Positions 28,843 through 39,159 of a stretch of 64,000 nucleotides of DNA are shown piece after piece. Source of the DNA: Symbiodinium natans (lineage: Eukaryota; Sar; Dinophyceae; Suessiales; Symbiodiniaceae); the NCBI GenBank assembly GCA_905221605.1, contig CAJNDS010000092.1, positions 124,001 through 188,000 of the forward strand, given 5' to 3'. Every line of letters begins with the position of its first letter. The stretch's first letter is position 1. The notes beneath the pieces were generated by a model. That model ran no database searches, was not told the origin of the DNA, and worked only from the letters and a program-made list of their open reading frames with translations. The translations under genes were made by a program, and so were the position numbers.

Positions 28843-28930
28843 GTAAGCCCCCGAAGCGGAGGCGCCTGCAACTGGGAGAGCGCCCGGCGCCAGCTTCGTG
28901 CGGAGACCAGGGAAGACAAGGCCTTGACAA
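28843..28930 (-). CDS. PPR-type exon fragment
   Basis: The minus strand reads VKALSSLVSARSWRRALSQL, then QAPPLRGL and a stop. It has the PPR pattern of small residues, x-x-W-x-x-A-L, then a linker. Neighbouring PPR exons up to 35 kb may belong to the same gene. Confidence 0.4.
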
Positions 28931-29180
28931 CGTGAGGGCCAGGGATTGTTCTTTGCCGCGGTGTGGGTTCAGGGTTCAGGGTTCAGGGTTTAGGGTTTAG
29001 GGTTTAGGGCTTAGGGTCGTCAAGCAGACTAGCCGCACTGCAAAAGTGACACTTCGAGATGCCAGACGCTTAAAGCATTCTGGCAGAAAGTGGTGCCTAA
29101 CTCCCTAAAACTCTCCACTCGGAATCTGTTTACCTAAACCGCAAATACCACAAACCTTGCACAGCTCAAAGCGCTGTGGT

Positions 29181-29266
29181 GCAGAATTTGCAGAAGAGCA
29201 ACGGCACCGTGCGTGACGATTGACTTCTCCAGGAAGTTGACCCCCAACTGGAGCAACCTCGGCAAG
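29181..29266 (-). CDS. Exon-like segment, helical repeat type
   Basis: The minus strand reads LPRLLQLGVNFLEKSIVTHG and AVALLQIL, directly left of a TTTAGGG run at 29,269. Amphipathic, similar in feel to helical repeats, but the family is not clear. Confidence 0.35.
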
Positions 29267-29289
29267 TGTTTAGGGTTTAGGGTTTAGGG

Positions 29290-29960
29290 TTAAATTTATG
29301 CCCAAGTGCCTCAATGGACATCAGCTACGTGAGATAGGGTCTGCTTGATGAGAATGGGTGTTTCTGGGTAGTTTTATGCCTATTCTTCCAGATTTTATGC
29401 AAGGGACTGTGAGGGATGATGCTGGCATCATTCATCAACACTATCTATGCTATCTGTATTCTAGTATTTTATACGAAAATACCATTGTATAGTCTACGAA
29501 AAATATAAATAAACATATTTTTTCACAAGGGACTCGACTGCTGCCCTTTCTGCCCAGCCCGGTTTATTTATAAATACATAATTATGCATACATGCATGCA
29601 TACATACATACATAGATATATAAGTATATATGTACTGTGTTATATCTATATCTATATCTGCATATAAATAATTTATACATTGACGAATTTTTGCATTATG
29701 TAGTGCCCGACAAGGCGCAGCCCAGATGCCTTACGCCACTGTGACGCCTTGCCGCTTGCGCTGAGCGCGGCGTTAACTGCCATCCTCAGTGATGGATCGC
29801 AAACCCACCCCCGGCCACACACACACACACCAAAAAAAAGGGGGGCAGGTGGACAGGAGCTACTCAGCGTGATACGTACGGGCTCCAACGGCATGTCGTT
29901 GCTAATTTGGGGTTTGGGGTAAACCTTTTTCAAGAGACTTCGCCCGGCTCGAAAACTCTA
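29290..29960. other. A+T-rich non-coding stretch
   Basis: A+T-rich with TATA/CATA microsatellite at 29,570-29,680 and a (CA)n-A8-G6 junction at 29,815-29,845. No supported gene. Confidence 0.6.
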
Positions 29961-29964
29961 AACC

Positions 29965-30070
29965 CTAAACCGCAGATGTGGCGCGTGTTCTGCCGCACTC
30001 CAGCCAAGCTCAGTTTGCGGAGCAAGCTTAGGCTGCGAGTCCACAGCCACGACTTCCTTGCTTTCGCCAG
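29965..30070 (-). CDS. Exon-like segment, unknown protein
   Basis: The minus strand is open with GESKEVVAVDSQPKLAPQTE and LGWSAAEHAPHLR, ending at a CCCTAAACC run. Soluble, not recognised. Confidence 0.3.
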
Positions 30071-30264
30071 AGGTTTGTAAGGAGTTTTTCTGGGTCAGGC
30101 CTCAGCGTTTATAATAGACGAAGCCTTGGACTTTTGGGTTGGGGGTGTTGCGGGTGCATATGTATATATATATATATATATATGCACGTCTATAATTAAT
30201 TAGTCAAAAAGGTTTGGTTCGCTCATGTTCACTCAAAGGGTTCTCATCAGTGCGATACGCCGGG

Positions 30265-30356
30265 TCACTCCAAGGCCCCTAAGGCTGCCGTGAAGGCCAT
30301 GGCGTCCCCGAGCCGCACGGCGCCCATCTCCTCAAGGGCCTCCACTGCCTCCGCCG
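30265..30356 (-). CDS. PPR-type exon fragment
   Basis: The minus strand reads TAEAVEALEEMGAVRLGDAM then AFTAALGALE and a stop. AVEALEEM-x-linker-AxxFTAALxALE is a good PPR joint (end of one repeat, start of the next). GGCGGAGGCAG may be a 3' splice site. Confidence 0.45.
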
Positions 30357-30668
30357 TTTCAGGGTTTGGTGCTTCTTTTGTTTTAGTTACTTTGTTAATT
30401 ATTATTTTCTATTTTTATGTCTTGTTTTTTGGGGGGGAAGGGGGGTGGGGGATGGTGCAACCACGAGTACCGCCAAAACCACAAAACAACCGCCGGAGTG
30501 CACAATACTCATCCCTGCTTCTGAGCGTCCGAATACAACTGCCCCCCCTGAACTCATGCACTATACAAAGAGCTGGCCTAGGAACTCACAGGTTGCCTCG
30601 CAACCGGAAACATGTCTTGGCGATACTTTAAGAGTGCACGCATCAGGATCACGCAGTTCTCCTCCTCA

Positions 30669-31264
30669 TTACTTGCATTTTATACAGCCTGTGTCGCGCA
30701 CCTGTGATGAGTCCAAGGTGGTGGCGGAATCGGTATGCAGCATACCAAGGTAATACTGAAGCCACTGATCAGAAAACACAACCATGCCCGCGCTAGCGCC
30801 CTCTTCACACCTTTCGGTTTTCGTTTCCCACACTTCCCACACGTGGGTCCAGCTGGACCTGTCGTCGACAAGGATCCCGGGCTCAGGCGACTGTGGCTTT
30901 TTCAAGCAGGGCACCACAGTGTCGACATCACCCTCTGCAGAGTCACACTCTAACTCGTCCGCGAAGCTCGCGATTTCACAGGCTTCAAGCTCATAGCCCA
31001 TATCGTTCACGGTGAGCGCAGCAGATGCGTCTAGCGTTCTCTCAGTCTAAGCGGCCACGCACGGCTGAGGCCGAAAAACCCACTCTCGAATCAGTCTGGG
31101 TAGCTACTTGAATCCTTCGCCTCCTGTTCCGCCACCGTCTGCAGAAATGCGAGAAATGGAGCTGGCAACCTCCCCAGGCCGAGGCGCTTTGCAGCGCGAC
31201 GGGCGTAGGCCAAGTTTGCATCCGCACAGGAGCTCAGGCGTCGGAAATCTCGGGCCCGTAGCCA
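30669..31264 (-). CDS. Unknown acidic protein segment, possibly two exons
   Basis: Downstream part 30,669-31,060: open, acidic, with TLDASAALTVNDMGYELEAC, EIASFADELECDSAEGDVDT and WTHVWEVWETKTERCEEGAS. Upstream part: an ATG at 31,262-31,264 (MATGPRFPTPELLCGCKLGL) opens a 54-codon frame to a stop at about 31,103. The two parts are in different frames. The upstream ATG lies in AATGGCTACGG, the complement of the first bases of the dinoflagellate spliced leader, close to a TTTAGGG run, as at the LINE 5' end. Function unknown. Confidence 0.35.
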
Positions 31265-31269
31265 TTGGG

Positions 31270-32335
31270 TCGGGGGTTTAGGGTTTAGGGATGTTGAAAG
31301 CTCTGCTCAACGCGGGTGCCTGCGGCCACCGTAAGGCATCGCCAAAGGCGCCACAGGCGATGCTGTAGCCGGCTGCATCCGGTTCCAACTGCAGCTCCTC
31401 GACTCCATATTTGAGTAAAGGGGCTTGCGACATGCAAAGCAACCTCCACTACCACTACCACTGTTACCACCATCACTACCAATGCGACTGCGACTGGAAC
31501 GATGACGACTACAACTACCACCCCAACCAACAACAAGAAGAACAACAATTCTGCAACAGTAACAGTAATGAGTCATGAGTAGATGCAACGGAAATATAGA
31601 AGGTTATTATAGAAGTATCATTTGCCCCGGTGACGTATCCTGGACAAGAGATACAGAGACAGTGCAGGGCCATGCTCCTGGGAGGTGCGCAACACGCAGA
31701 GGGCGCCCCGCCACTCACTGGCCCGGCTGCAGCAATCGGCGGCGGCGTTGCGAGAGATGGGATTTCTCTCCTTATTGACGTCCCGTTTACCGAAACCGTA
31801 AACCCTAAACCGTGGAATGCCTTTCAGTTCTTACTTTGCCGGGCGCAAGCTGCAAAACCTATTCTGTTCTAGCGGTTGCGACACACAGATGGTGGCCCTT
31901 CTGAGTCCTGCTGTTTAGCTTTTTGCCACCTGCCTAGCAACCTCGCAAACACACTGTTTAGGGTTTAGGGTTTAGGGTTGAGGGGTTGGAAGAACTTTTA
32001 CCGACTGGAGCTGACCCGCATTGTCTGGCGCTGTGTTTGGCGATTGGGGGAGGGCAACTTGCTGACTGCATAGACACGCCACCATCGTCTGCGATGCTGC
32101 CCAAGACAACTCTTCATGTGGAGACAGGATCTAATCGCTCACGCTCGGACAGGGTTCAGGGCTTCGGCTTTCAAGGGCTTAGAGTTTAAAGGTTTTAGGG
32201 CAGCATCAGAATGAGTGGCATTGCGTGCCGTTTGGGGTTAAGAGAAGCTCAGGTGAGCAGCCGAACTCGGCATCCCTTCGCACAGAAGCACAGGATCCTT
32301 CTCATGTGGGTTCATAGATGGTCATAGGTTGTGAG
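31270..32335. other. Non-coding stretch with ACC/ACT microsatellite
   Basis: Degenerate trinucleotide repeat (ACCACT-type) at 31,445-31,560. CCCTAAA at 31,798-31,812 and TTTAGGG at 31,957-31,980 bound a 145-bp module holding one copy of the dispersed CTAGC repeat. No supported gene. Confidence 0.5.
31925..31938 (+). repeat. GCCRCCYGCCTAGC dispersed repeat copy
   Basis: GCCACCTGCCTAGC after T5, shortly left of a TTTAGGG run. Confidence 0.75.
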
Positions 32336-32394
32336 GACTCAGAGAAAGGAAAATGAGGAGCTTTCAGGCACTACAGCCGAGTCCAGGTGTCGAT

Positions 32395-32490
32395 GAACTC
32401 CAGCGCGCCGGCCCACTGCGTGCCCAGGGCGCAGGCGCTGATGACGGAGGTGTGGGTGATGGCGTTGGGCTCCACCTCCTCCGAAATCAG
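32395..32490 (-). CDS. PPR exon
   Basis: The minus strand reads SLISEEVEPNAITHTSVISA and CALGTQWAGALEFIDTWTRL. VEPNAITxxSxISAC-x-G-x-QWxxALE is the typical PPR unit of dinoflagellates (usually EPNxITYSSAISACEKGGQW). It follows the PPR exon at 32,540-32,735 with a short gap that would be an intron. PPR proteins bind specific organellar RNAs and guide their processing. Confidence 0.7.
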
Positions 32491-32539
32491 CGACTATGCC
32501 AGACTCCCCTGAAGTTTCCATCTCCCGTCTCCTCATTCC

Positions 32540-32735
32540 TCATCAACTCCAAGAGAAAGAGGGACCAGGCCCACTGACCACCTTTCTCACAGGCGCTGAT
32601 GCTCGAAGACCATGTGACCTCACAGTCTATGCGTCTTTGCAGGCTCTCTTGCATGTGCTCCAAGCAGGGTACTCCACGACTACGCCAAGGGACGACGTCG
32701 GGGGTCAGTCTGCAGAGTTGCATCGTCACCAAAGC
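32540..32735 (-). CDS. PPR exon
   Basis: The minus strand reads CEVTWSSSISACEKGGQWAW and SLFLLELMRNE, an almost canonical PPR unit. Together with 32,395-32,490 it forms two consecutive repeats in the same transcriptional direction, supporting a spliced PPR gene here. Confidence 0.75.
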
Positions 32736-32924
32736 CTTACCAATAGCCAGCTGTCCACAGCATTCTGCTCAAAACTCCGTTTGGAATCTGTTTAGTGCAT
32801 GCCATAAGGCTAAGATCAACCTAGCCGACGTCAGCGCACTAACACAGCATTCGCGAAACTTGCGATAGGACCTCCGCTCGGAGGAACTTGGACTGTTAGA
32901 CTCTAAACTATGCCTTAAACAGCT

Positions 32925-33045
32925 GAAACCTGCAACCGGATCCGTTCGGCCAAGGCAACCGACAGGGCCAGCTGCCACTGGCCCACGCGCTTGCACGCAG
33001 CCAAAGCTGCATTGTAGGTAACGAGGCCAACCTACAGGCACACTT
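32925..33045 (-). CDS. PPR exon
   Basis: The minus strand reads GLVTYNAALAACKRVGQWQL and ALSVALAERIRLQVSAV, then a stop. LVTYNAALAACxxxGQWQLAL is a clear PPR unit. It lies upstream of the two PPR exons to the left. The stop after this unit suggests either an intron border before it or decay. Confidence 0.7.
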
Positions 33046-33256
33046 TCGAAAACAAGGCAGGGCTCACAGGGGTTAAGCTTTGGGGTTCCAGTTTGCTGGA
33101 CTGCTACTCAGACTACTTCAGTCTTTAGAATGCCGAGAGCAAATTTTAAAAGCGATTCCAAACAAGCTGTCTTGCAGTGCGCCTCTGCGCCTTCCGCCCG
33201 AAACTGCGACAGGAGGGCCACGGCCACCTGCATGGATTTTGTTGATGCTTTTTCGC

Positions 33257-33270
33257 GCCGCCCGTCTAGC
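33257..33270 (+). repeat. GCCRCCYGCCTAGC dispersed repeat copy
   Basis: GCCGCCCGTCTAGC after CTTTTTCGC. Here it lies in a minus-strand frame reading CFARRAARKS. Confidence 0.65.
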
Positions 33271-33644
33271 AAAGCATGGGGTTTGGGGCTTACAGGGCTT
33301 TAAGGCCCCTACATGCCAGGATGCTGATCCAAAACTGATACAGTATCCAAAGCCAGGAGAAGCTGCGCTCCCCCGTTCACCCTCACCACTCGCGGCTCCG
33401 AGGGCATGGGGCTCGAGGGCAGGCACCACACGAAAAAAAAATTAAGGTAGCTCAGCCTGCCGTGACTCTGTCTCCTGCAAAGCGTGATATCTGCGTCTTC
33501 TTTCGAGGGGCTTGAAAGGCCGAAGCCCTTGTGCGCTCAACTCAAAAACCCCGAGAACTGCCGGCCTGTAGCCCAGTGTTATGGGCTATAAAACCCTAAG
33601 ACCTAAGCCCCAAACCCCAAAACCCCAAAACCCCAAACCCCAAA

Positions 33645-33775
33645 CCCTAGACACGGCCGCATCTCTCTTTGGGGCGCTTCCCACCTTCCAGTGTCCACCC
33701 TTATCACAGGCACTGATCGCGGCGCTCTGCGTGTGGCTGCTGCAGTGGCCTGCGACCCGCGTTCTTTGGGGTTTA
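33645..33775 (-). CDS. PPR exon between GGGTTT-type runs
   Basis: A 130-bp module with CCCCAAA/CCCTAAA on the left (33,600-33,650) and TTTAGGG/GGGGTTT on the right (33,765-33,840). The minus strand reads CSSHTQSAAISACDKGGHWK, a PPR unit with the conserved AISACxKGGxW core. Confidence 0.65.
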
Positions 33776-34160
33776 GGGTTTGGGGTTTGGGGTTTAGGTT
33801 TAGGGTTTGCGGTTTGGGGTTTAGGGTTTAAGGTTTGGAGTTTATCCCGTGTCTCAAACTTGGCCTCAAGGCACGACGCGCGGCCGGCAGGAGCAACCGA
33901 AGGATCTATGGACTGCCGGTTTGGCTTGGTTTTCAGCTCATAGCGGCCCAACTGTTCCTTTCAATACGTGACCTGATCAAATGACATGATGATGATGGTG
34001 ATGATGATGATGGTGGTGGTGGTAATCGTGAGGGCGATGCTCATGACGGACTTTCGCTGTTCAAAAAGCGCATTCAGAATGCGTTCGGGACATCCGTGGT
34101 CTGGCCGACACCAGCAGGACGTAGCAGCTCCCAGCCTTTCTTTAGGTTTGTTTTTTTAAT

Positions 34161-34174
34161 GCCACCCGCCTAGC
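34161..34174 (+). repeat. GCCRCCYGCCTAGC dispersed repeat copy
   Basis: GCCACCCGCCTAGC after T7AAT, followed 35 bp later by GCAGGGTTTAGGGTTTAGGG. Confidence 0.8.
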
Positions 34175-34629
34175 TGACACTCAGGCCACATTGCAGGGTT
34201 TAGGGTTTAGGGTGTAGGGTCGCTCCGGAGGAGACAGAGAGAAGTCTCACCAGTTTGGGCCATGATGGGCTGAAGGACCCTCAATGGCGCAAGCGAGCTA
34301 TGGCCTGATCTTACCAAAAGCCACCTGCCAGCTCAAAGCCGGGTTTGGCTTGGGTTTTATATGGTTCTTGATCGGATTGCATAAGGTTTCATAGGGTTTT
34401 GTGGGGCCTCACAGGGTTTTAGCTGCCTGCCTGCACTGAGCCCAGCATCGTGGGCCACGGAGCCACCCGACAACTCAGAAAACCCATCCCTCGAAACTCC
34501 CCCCAACAATGCACCCCCTACAATTGGCATCATATGGTCTCGGAATACTATCAATGACCAGCTCCATTATGGCATAGGGACCAAACCCCCTTTTATAGGC
34601 TTCATGAGGTCCGCCAGATGTCAATTCTC

Positions 34630-34735
34630 CTTAGAGCCATTTCGGCCCAGGCCTCGCTGTTGAAGAATCCGTAGCAAGGCAAGGGCCACTTGCCACTGGC
34701 CCTTCTTCGCGCAGGCGCTAAGCACCTGTCTTCAA
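34630..34735 (-). CDS. PPR exon
   Basis: The minus strand reads QVLSACAKKGQWQVALALLR and ILQQRGLGRN. LSACAKKGQWQVALxLL is a good PPR unit followed by its linker. Confidence 0.65.
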
Positions 34736-34789
34736 CAGGGCTTCGAGGCGTGGCAAGGCATTGGAAGTCTACTGGCTAGGCAAGCCGAA

Positions 34790-34853
34790 ACCCTAAACCC
34801 TAAACCCTACATAAACCCTAAACCCTAAACCCCAAACCCCAAACCCTAAAACT
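34790..34853 (-). repeat. CCCTAAA / CCCCAAA run
   Basis: About eight heptamers with TACATAAACCC interruption and CCCCAAA variants. Confidence 0.9.
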
Positions 34854-35027
34854 AAGCGACTTGCAGGCCGCCAATCAGAGGCTGCGGAGTTTTATACAAG
34901 CCTGAGGTGCACCCCCCACGATGTTTTTCACACGCCGCGACGCACGAAAAGGGGGTCTAAACGAACCCTGCTCGGGTTTGTGGTCCATCTGGCAACCACA
35001 GGGAACACAGTAGCATAGAATGAAGAT

Positions 35028-35061
<34 letters not shown>

Positions 35062-35104
35062 TAACATACACATTTTCATACTAACATATACATATACATA
35101 CAGG

Positions 35105-35250
35105 GCACTCTGTTCGTCCAAGGATCCGAATTCCAAGTGGCAAGGTCCAGGCGCAGCGACGCCGCCTCGGCCCCGGCCAGGCGCGCCAGTGCGGCCGGCC
35201 AGTGGGCCCGGGCCGCAGCTCGGATGCTGTTGGACTCCGGCATCCCCACA
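35105..35250 (-). CDS. PPR-like exon
   Basis: The minus strand reads ESNSIRAAARAHWPAALARL, AGAEAASLRLDLATWNS. Ala-rich PPR pattern: SIRAAARAxWPAAL...LDLATWNS. The last words are the start of the next repeat. Rightmost PPR exon seen. Confidence 0.55.
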
Positions 35251-35259
35251 TCCCCACAT

Positions 35260-37185
35260 GAAGGGTTGCTGCTCTGGGACCATGCAACTGGAGCCAATTC
35301 ATGAAAGCTTCGAATAAAGGGGGTGGGGGGGTGATGACATCACCATTCCAGGTGCCCAAAGAAAACCTTATAGGATCTGGACCCGAAGGGCAGATATTTG
35401 GCATCGTAAGCAACCTTCCCGAGCATGTCGAATCCGTGCCTGCTGCTGGCAGCCAGGAACGGCTCTGGAACGAACACGCTGACGTACGTTCAAGGGGAAT
35501 GTAAGGCCCTGTAAGGCTTTGTGGCTGGGCGTTTTGGGGTTTGGCGTTCTGGAAAGCTGAGCAAGTCAAGGGCTTTACAGGGTCGATTCACTTAGGCCAA
35601 CGAATCCGCCCACGCCCTTGAACCGCAAACTGGACCCCTTCAGATCCTCGGGCTGCAGGAGCGACAGCTGCGGGTCATCTTTGCAGGCTGCCTGCCGTGC
35701 CCCAAGTAGAGTTGGTGATACAAGTACCCCACATTGGGCACCAGGTTTTGGTTTAGGGGGTTGGGGTGCCAAACGCGAACCCTGTCGCGCCTCGATCTGC
35801 TCGTACTTGACCTTCTTGCTCTTTGGGGGGGGAGCAGGTTGTGGTGTATTAGTTGCAAGCCATCGCTTCTGAATCGTAGCTTCAACCCCCCGCATTTGTA
35901 TGCTTCCACCGCAAGACCTTCAAAGCCTCCCAAGCTACCATTTCGAGTATCCTTACGACTTAGTACTGCTGCTACCACTACGAAGGCGCCGATGGCTACT
36001 ATTGCTACTGCTACTGCTATAGAGCTACTTCTGCTGCTGCTGCAGCCAATGGCTGACCTGGGGGGGGGGGAAGGTGGGGGGGAAGGGGGAAGGGGAAGGG
36101 GAGGCGGGGGGGGGGGTGGGAAGGAGGTGGGGGGCTGATGTCGTTCGAGCACCCGGCTGGCCCGTCCCTCGCGCAAGACTTGAGCCTGATTTGGCAGCGC
36201 TTTTAGGATTTTGGTTTGCGATGTCTTTGGGCTTTTGTGTGTGGTTAGTTTGTTGCGGGCTTTCTTAGGGGTGAGTTTGAGTACTTGTTTGAGTAAGTGG
36301 CATTTGGGGTTGTGTTTTGGCATGTCTAGGGCTCGTTTTCCAGTATGTTTAGGGTTGATGTTGTCCGTATTTAGGGTTGGCGTTTCGAGTATGTAGGGGA
36401 TACTGCAGGCTGAAGTCATCTGAGGCTTCGTCTTGATTGCGTATTTAAGGTCTAGGGCTTGAGATTTGGAGCTTGGGGCTAGGCTTTACTTAGTCCACCA
36501 GCTGCGTCCGAACCCTACATAATCCGACAACCTCAATTCGAAATCCCTTCCACCCTGCGATGCTGCAAGCGCCTGACAGGACCGAAAGCTGAAAAAACTC
36601 AAAAGAACACAAAAAGCAAAAGAAAAGGGCTAAGCCCTCGGGGGTGCATGCGTCTGGGGCCCAGGCTGCCGCTCCATGCGGTCGCTAAGTCCCAGACCCT
36701 CCTTCGAGACGGGGTGGGTCCAAGGTTGAAAGTAATCTGATTTAGGGCTTCGTCCCGTCATCCCAAGCTGCGGTCTTCAGGTCCTCATTCGTACAAACAT
36801 CGGTCCTCCAGGTGCTGCAATCGCAGGGCGTACACGATGGGAGACAACACCTTCAATGAGCTGAGAATGAGTGTAACAAGCGTTTTGGGACGAACAACCC
36901 CCATGGAAAAGTGCTCCCCCGGAGGAGTCCCAAAAGGAGCAAAGGGGGTCCCAAACTGGCAAGGACACTTGCGCAGCACACTTTGCACTTAAAACGAGTC
37001 TTTGGGGCCTGCCCCAATCACCGCAACACGGAGGGGCCCAGACGTGAGAGGGGAAGACAGTTGTGGAATTCTGAGGGCTTCTTTGGCCTTACCTTGGAGA
37101 GCAAAGGAACCCCCCAAAATTGGGGTCATGTACCCTTTACTACAACCCTATATACTACAACTCCAATCAAGGTATATGAACCCTA
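35260..37185. other. Stretch with trinucleotide repeats and unassigned frames
   Basis: Minus-strand frames at 35,081-35,569 and 35,640-36,419 are open, the latter over (ACT)n/(GCT)n-type sequence at 35,965-36,050 and a G/A-rich tract at 36,060-36,130. A + strand region at 36,230-36,400 is rich in GTTTGAG/TTTAGGG-like units. Nothing recognised. Confidence 0.4.
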
Positions 37186-37189
37186 AACC

Positions 37190-37259
37190 CTCTTAGGGTT
37201 CATCTGGTCCTTTGGCTCCTTGAGACCCGGGCATATGGGTCATCCAGGAGAAGCCTCGG
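37190..37259 (-). CDS. Exon-like segment, very short
   Basis: A 70-bp module between AACCCTAAACCC (to 37,190) and a TTTAGGG array (from 37,259). The minus strand reads RLLLDDPYARVSRSQRTR. It fits the module pattern, but is too short to judge. Confidence 0.25.
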
Positions 37260-37408
37260 TTTAGGGTTTAGGGTTTTAGGGTTTAGGGTTTTAGGGTTTT
37301 AGGGTTTAGGGTTTAGGGCTTGGGGTTTAGGGCTAAGGGTTTAGGGTTTAGGGTATAGGGTTTAGGGTTTGGGGTTTGGGGTTTGGGGTTTGGGGTTTAG
37401 GGTTCAGG
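37259..37408 (+). repeat. Long TTTAGGG-type array with variants
   Basis: About 20 units of TTTAGGG, TTTTAGGG and TTTGGGG over 150 bp. Confidence 0.95.
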
Positions 37409-37409
37409 G

Positions 37410-39020
37410 CGCTGATCCCAGGCTTCGCCCGAGCTCATCGCTGGGCTCTTGATCTTGTACTAAGTTGGTCTGTAAAAGGCTACTCTAAGCTGTTTACTAC
37501 AACAAGCTCATTCTTTTGGTAACACGATGTAAGCTCCTTAAACAAGAACCTAGCTCAAAACTGAATTACACTGGCAGTAGCTGAAACTGGCCTTCAGGAT
37601 TTTGAGGCTTTAGGGGATCAGGGGTTGACCCTGGTTTCAGGGCTTACCCTGGATCAAGTCTCAGTGAGGCTAGCAGCAGTACACTCATGTCAGGCAAGTT
37701 CCGAGTGTGATCTGCGCAAAGCGACACCAATCTGCAAACCAAACCTGCTGTCCTGGAATTCGAGCCAACTCTTTCGCCCATATATGTCTGCACTTAGGCA
37801 CAAGGCCATTCATAGTTCACCGGGGTCATCGGACCTTGGGGAGTACACATCTGTGCTCGGTGGGGCTACAAGCCCTCTCTCTTTCAGCTCGGAGCATCTA
37901 ACTTCCGCAGGTGGAGTATAGCAGACTCATTCTTAGACTCTTCACTGACAGTCTCGGCACTCAACTGCACCGTTCCCAAACGCAAGAACATGTGCTCAGG
38001 GTCGTTGGTCCACCACTCCCCAAGTTCGATGACCACGCACCATCTGCCGCAAAGGAGAAAACGGTGCCTCTCTGAACCCCCTTACCCCCCTCCCATCCCT
38101 CCTCCCCCCCTTAACTGGCCCTTAACCCCCCGCCTAGCCCCCTCTAACCCCCCTAACCCCAAAAGAAACGAAAAAGGGCGGGGCCGCTGGCAGGGAAGTA
38201 GGCAGTCAGCTCCTCGAGAAAGGCAGGCGGTGAGTGCTTCGTTGTCAAGCCCTGCATACACCAGTGGCTGAGTTGTCCAGCATCTTAATGTGGGGGATAT
38301 AATGCCCGAAAAAGGTTAAAGGTTTCCTACTCTACTACTAAGTTAAGAAAAGGTAATCTCATGAACATACGCTGACATTGAGGGGACACTCCCCAGTTTT
38401 GTACCTCCTGTGCTGGTCCCCGCACAGCACAAAGCCAAACAGATTCGCATCACAAACCGCCGCGTCCTGGCATTGGTCCTTCTCCTTGTGTGGCATGGCC
38501 TTTGTTTGGTGCGCACACCAGTGACCGCCACTGCAGACCTACATACAGCATTGTGGCACCTAAATCCCAAACCCCATCATGTCATATGCAGTACATACAT
38601 CAGGCTTTCCTTATCCACATCCTATCGAGAGACCCTAAATCTTAAAACCAGCGGACCGAGCTGCCACACGGAATGCACATGCTCCTTAGCTCCCTGTGGG
38701 AAGGAAGCCGCCCGACTGTGAAAGACACTAGAGAGAGTTCTTGCGGTGCATCTTACAGGGCTTACAGAAGCATCCTTTCAGACCTTTGCCATGTTGAAAC
38801 ACACGCTGGACTCGCACTACCGTGATGCCGGCGCTTGTGTTCTCTATCTTGCAAACTCGAACACCTCCATGAAGACAAAGGACAGGAACCCGCGACTGGA
38901 GGTAGTCGTACCTTGAGAACCCGAAACCTACCCTCTTGTAGACTCCTATTGAAGATTGAAAGCCCCTTATAGGCTTCTTGGGTAACCTACGGAATCAGGA
39001 TGGTTGTGGGTTCTTAAGGT
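37410..39020. other. Stretch without recognised genes
   Basis: Plus-strand frames at 37,625-37,921 and 38,410-38,721 are open without recognisable features; the latter has a hydrophobic stretch ALVLLLVWHGLCLV. C-rich tract at 38,080-38,160. No telomere-like run between 37,408 and 39,030. Confidence 0.35.
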
Positions 39021-39065
39021 AGGGCGAAACCCCAAACCCTAAACCCTAACCATAAACCCTGAACC

Positions 39066-39158
39066 CTTCTGAGGACGCCTCTGGGGCCCCAACGTCTCTC
39101 AGGGCGCTGAAGAACTTTTGCCGCGTCACGCGTGTTGACCTTGCCACGCTAGCTTCGA
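39066..39158 (-). CDS. Exon-like segment, unknown protein
   Basis: A 95-bp module between CCCTAAA-type (39,030-39,065) and TTCAGGG/TTTAGGG-type runs (from 39,161). The minus strand reads STRVTRQKFFSALRDVGAPE, resembling a charged helical segment (EF-hand-protein-like spacing cannot be claimed). GCGTGGCAAG may be a 3' splice site. Confidence 0.4.
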
Positions 39159-39159
39159 C

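Noticed and set aside
33581-33951. Proteins rich in NPKP or WGLGF
   Set aside because: These are translations of CCCTAAA/CCCCAAA or TTTAGGG/TTTGGGG runs flanking the PPR core.
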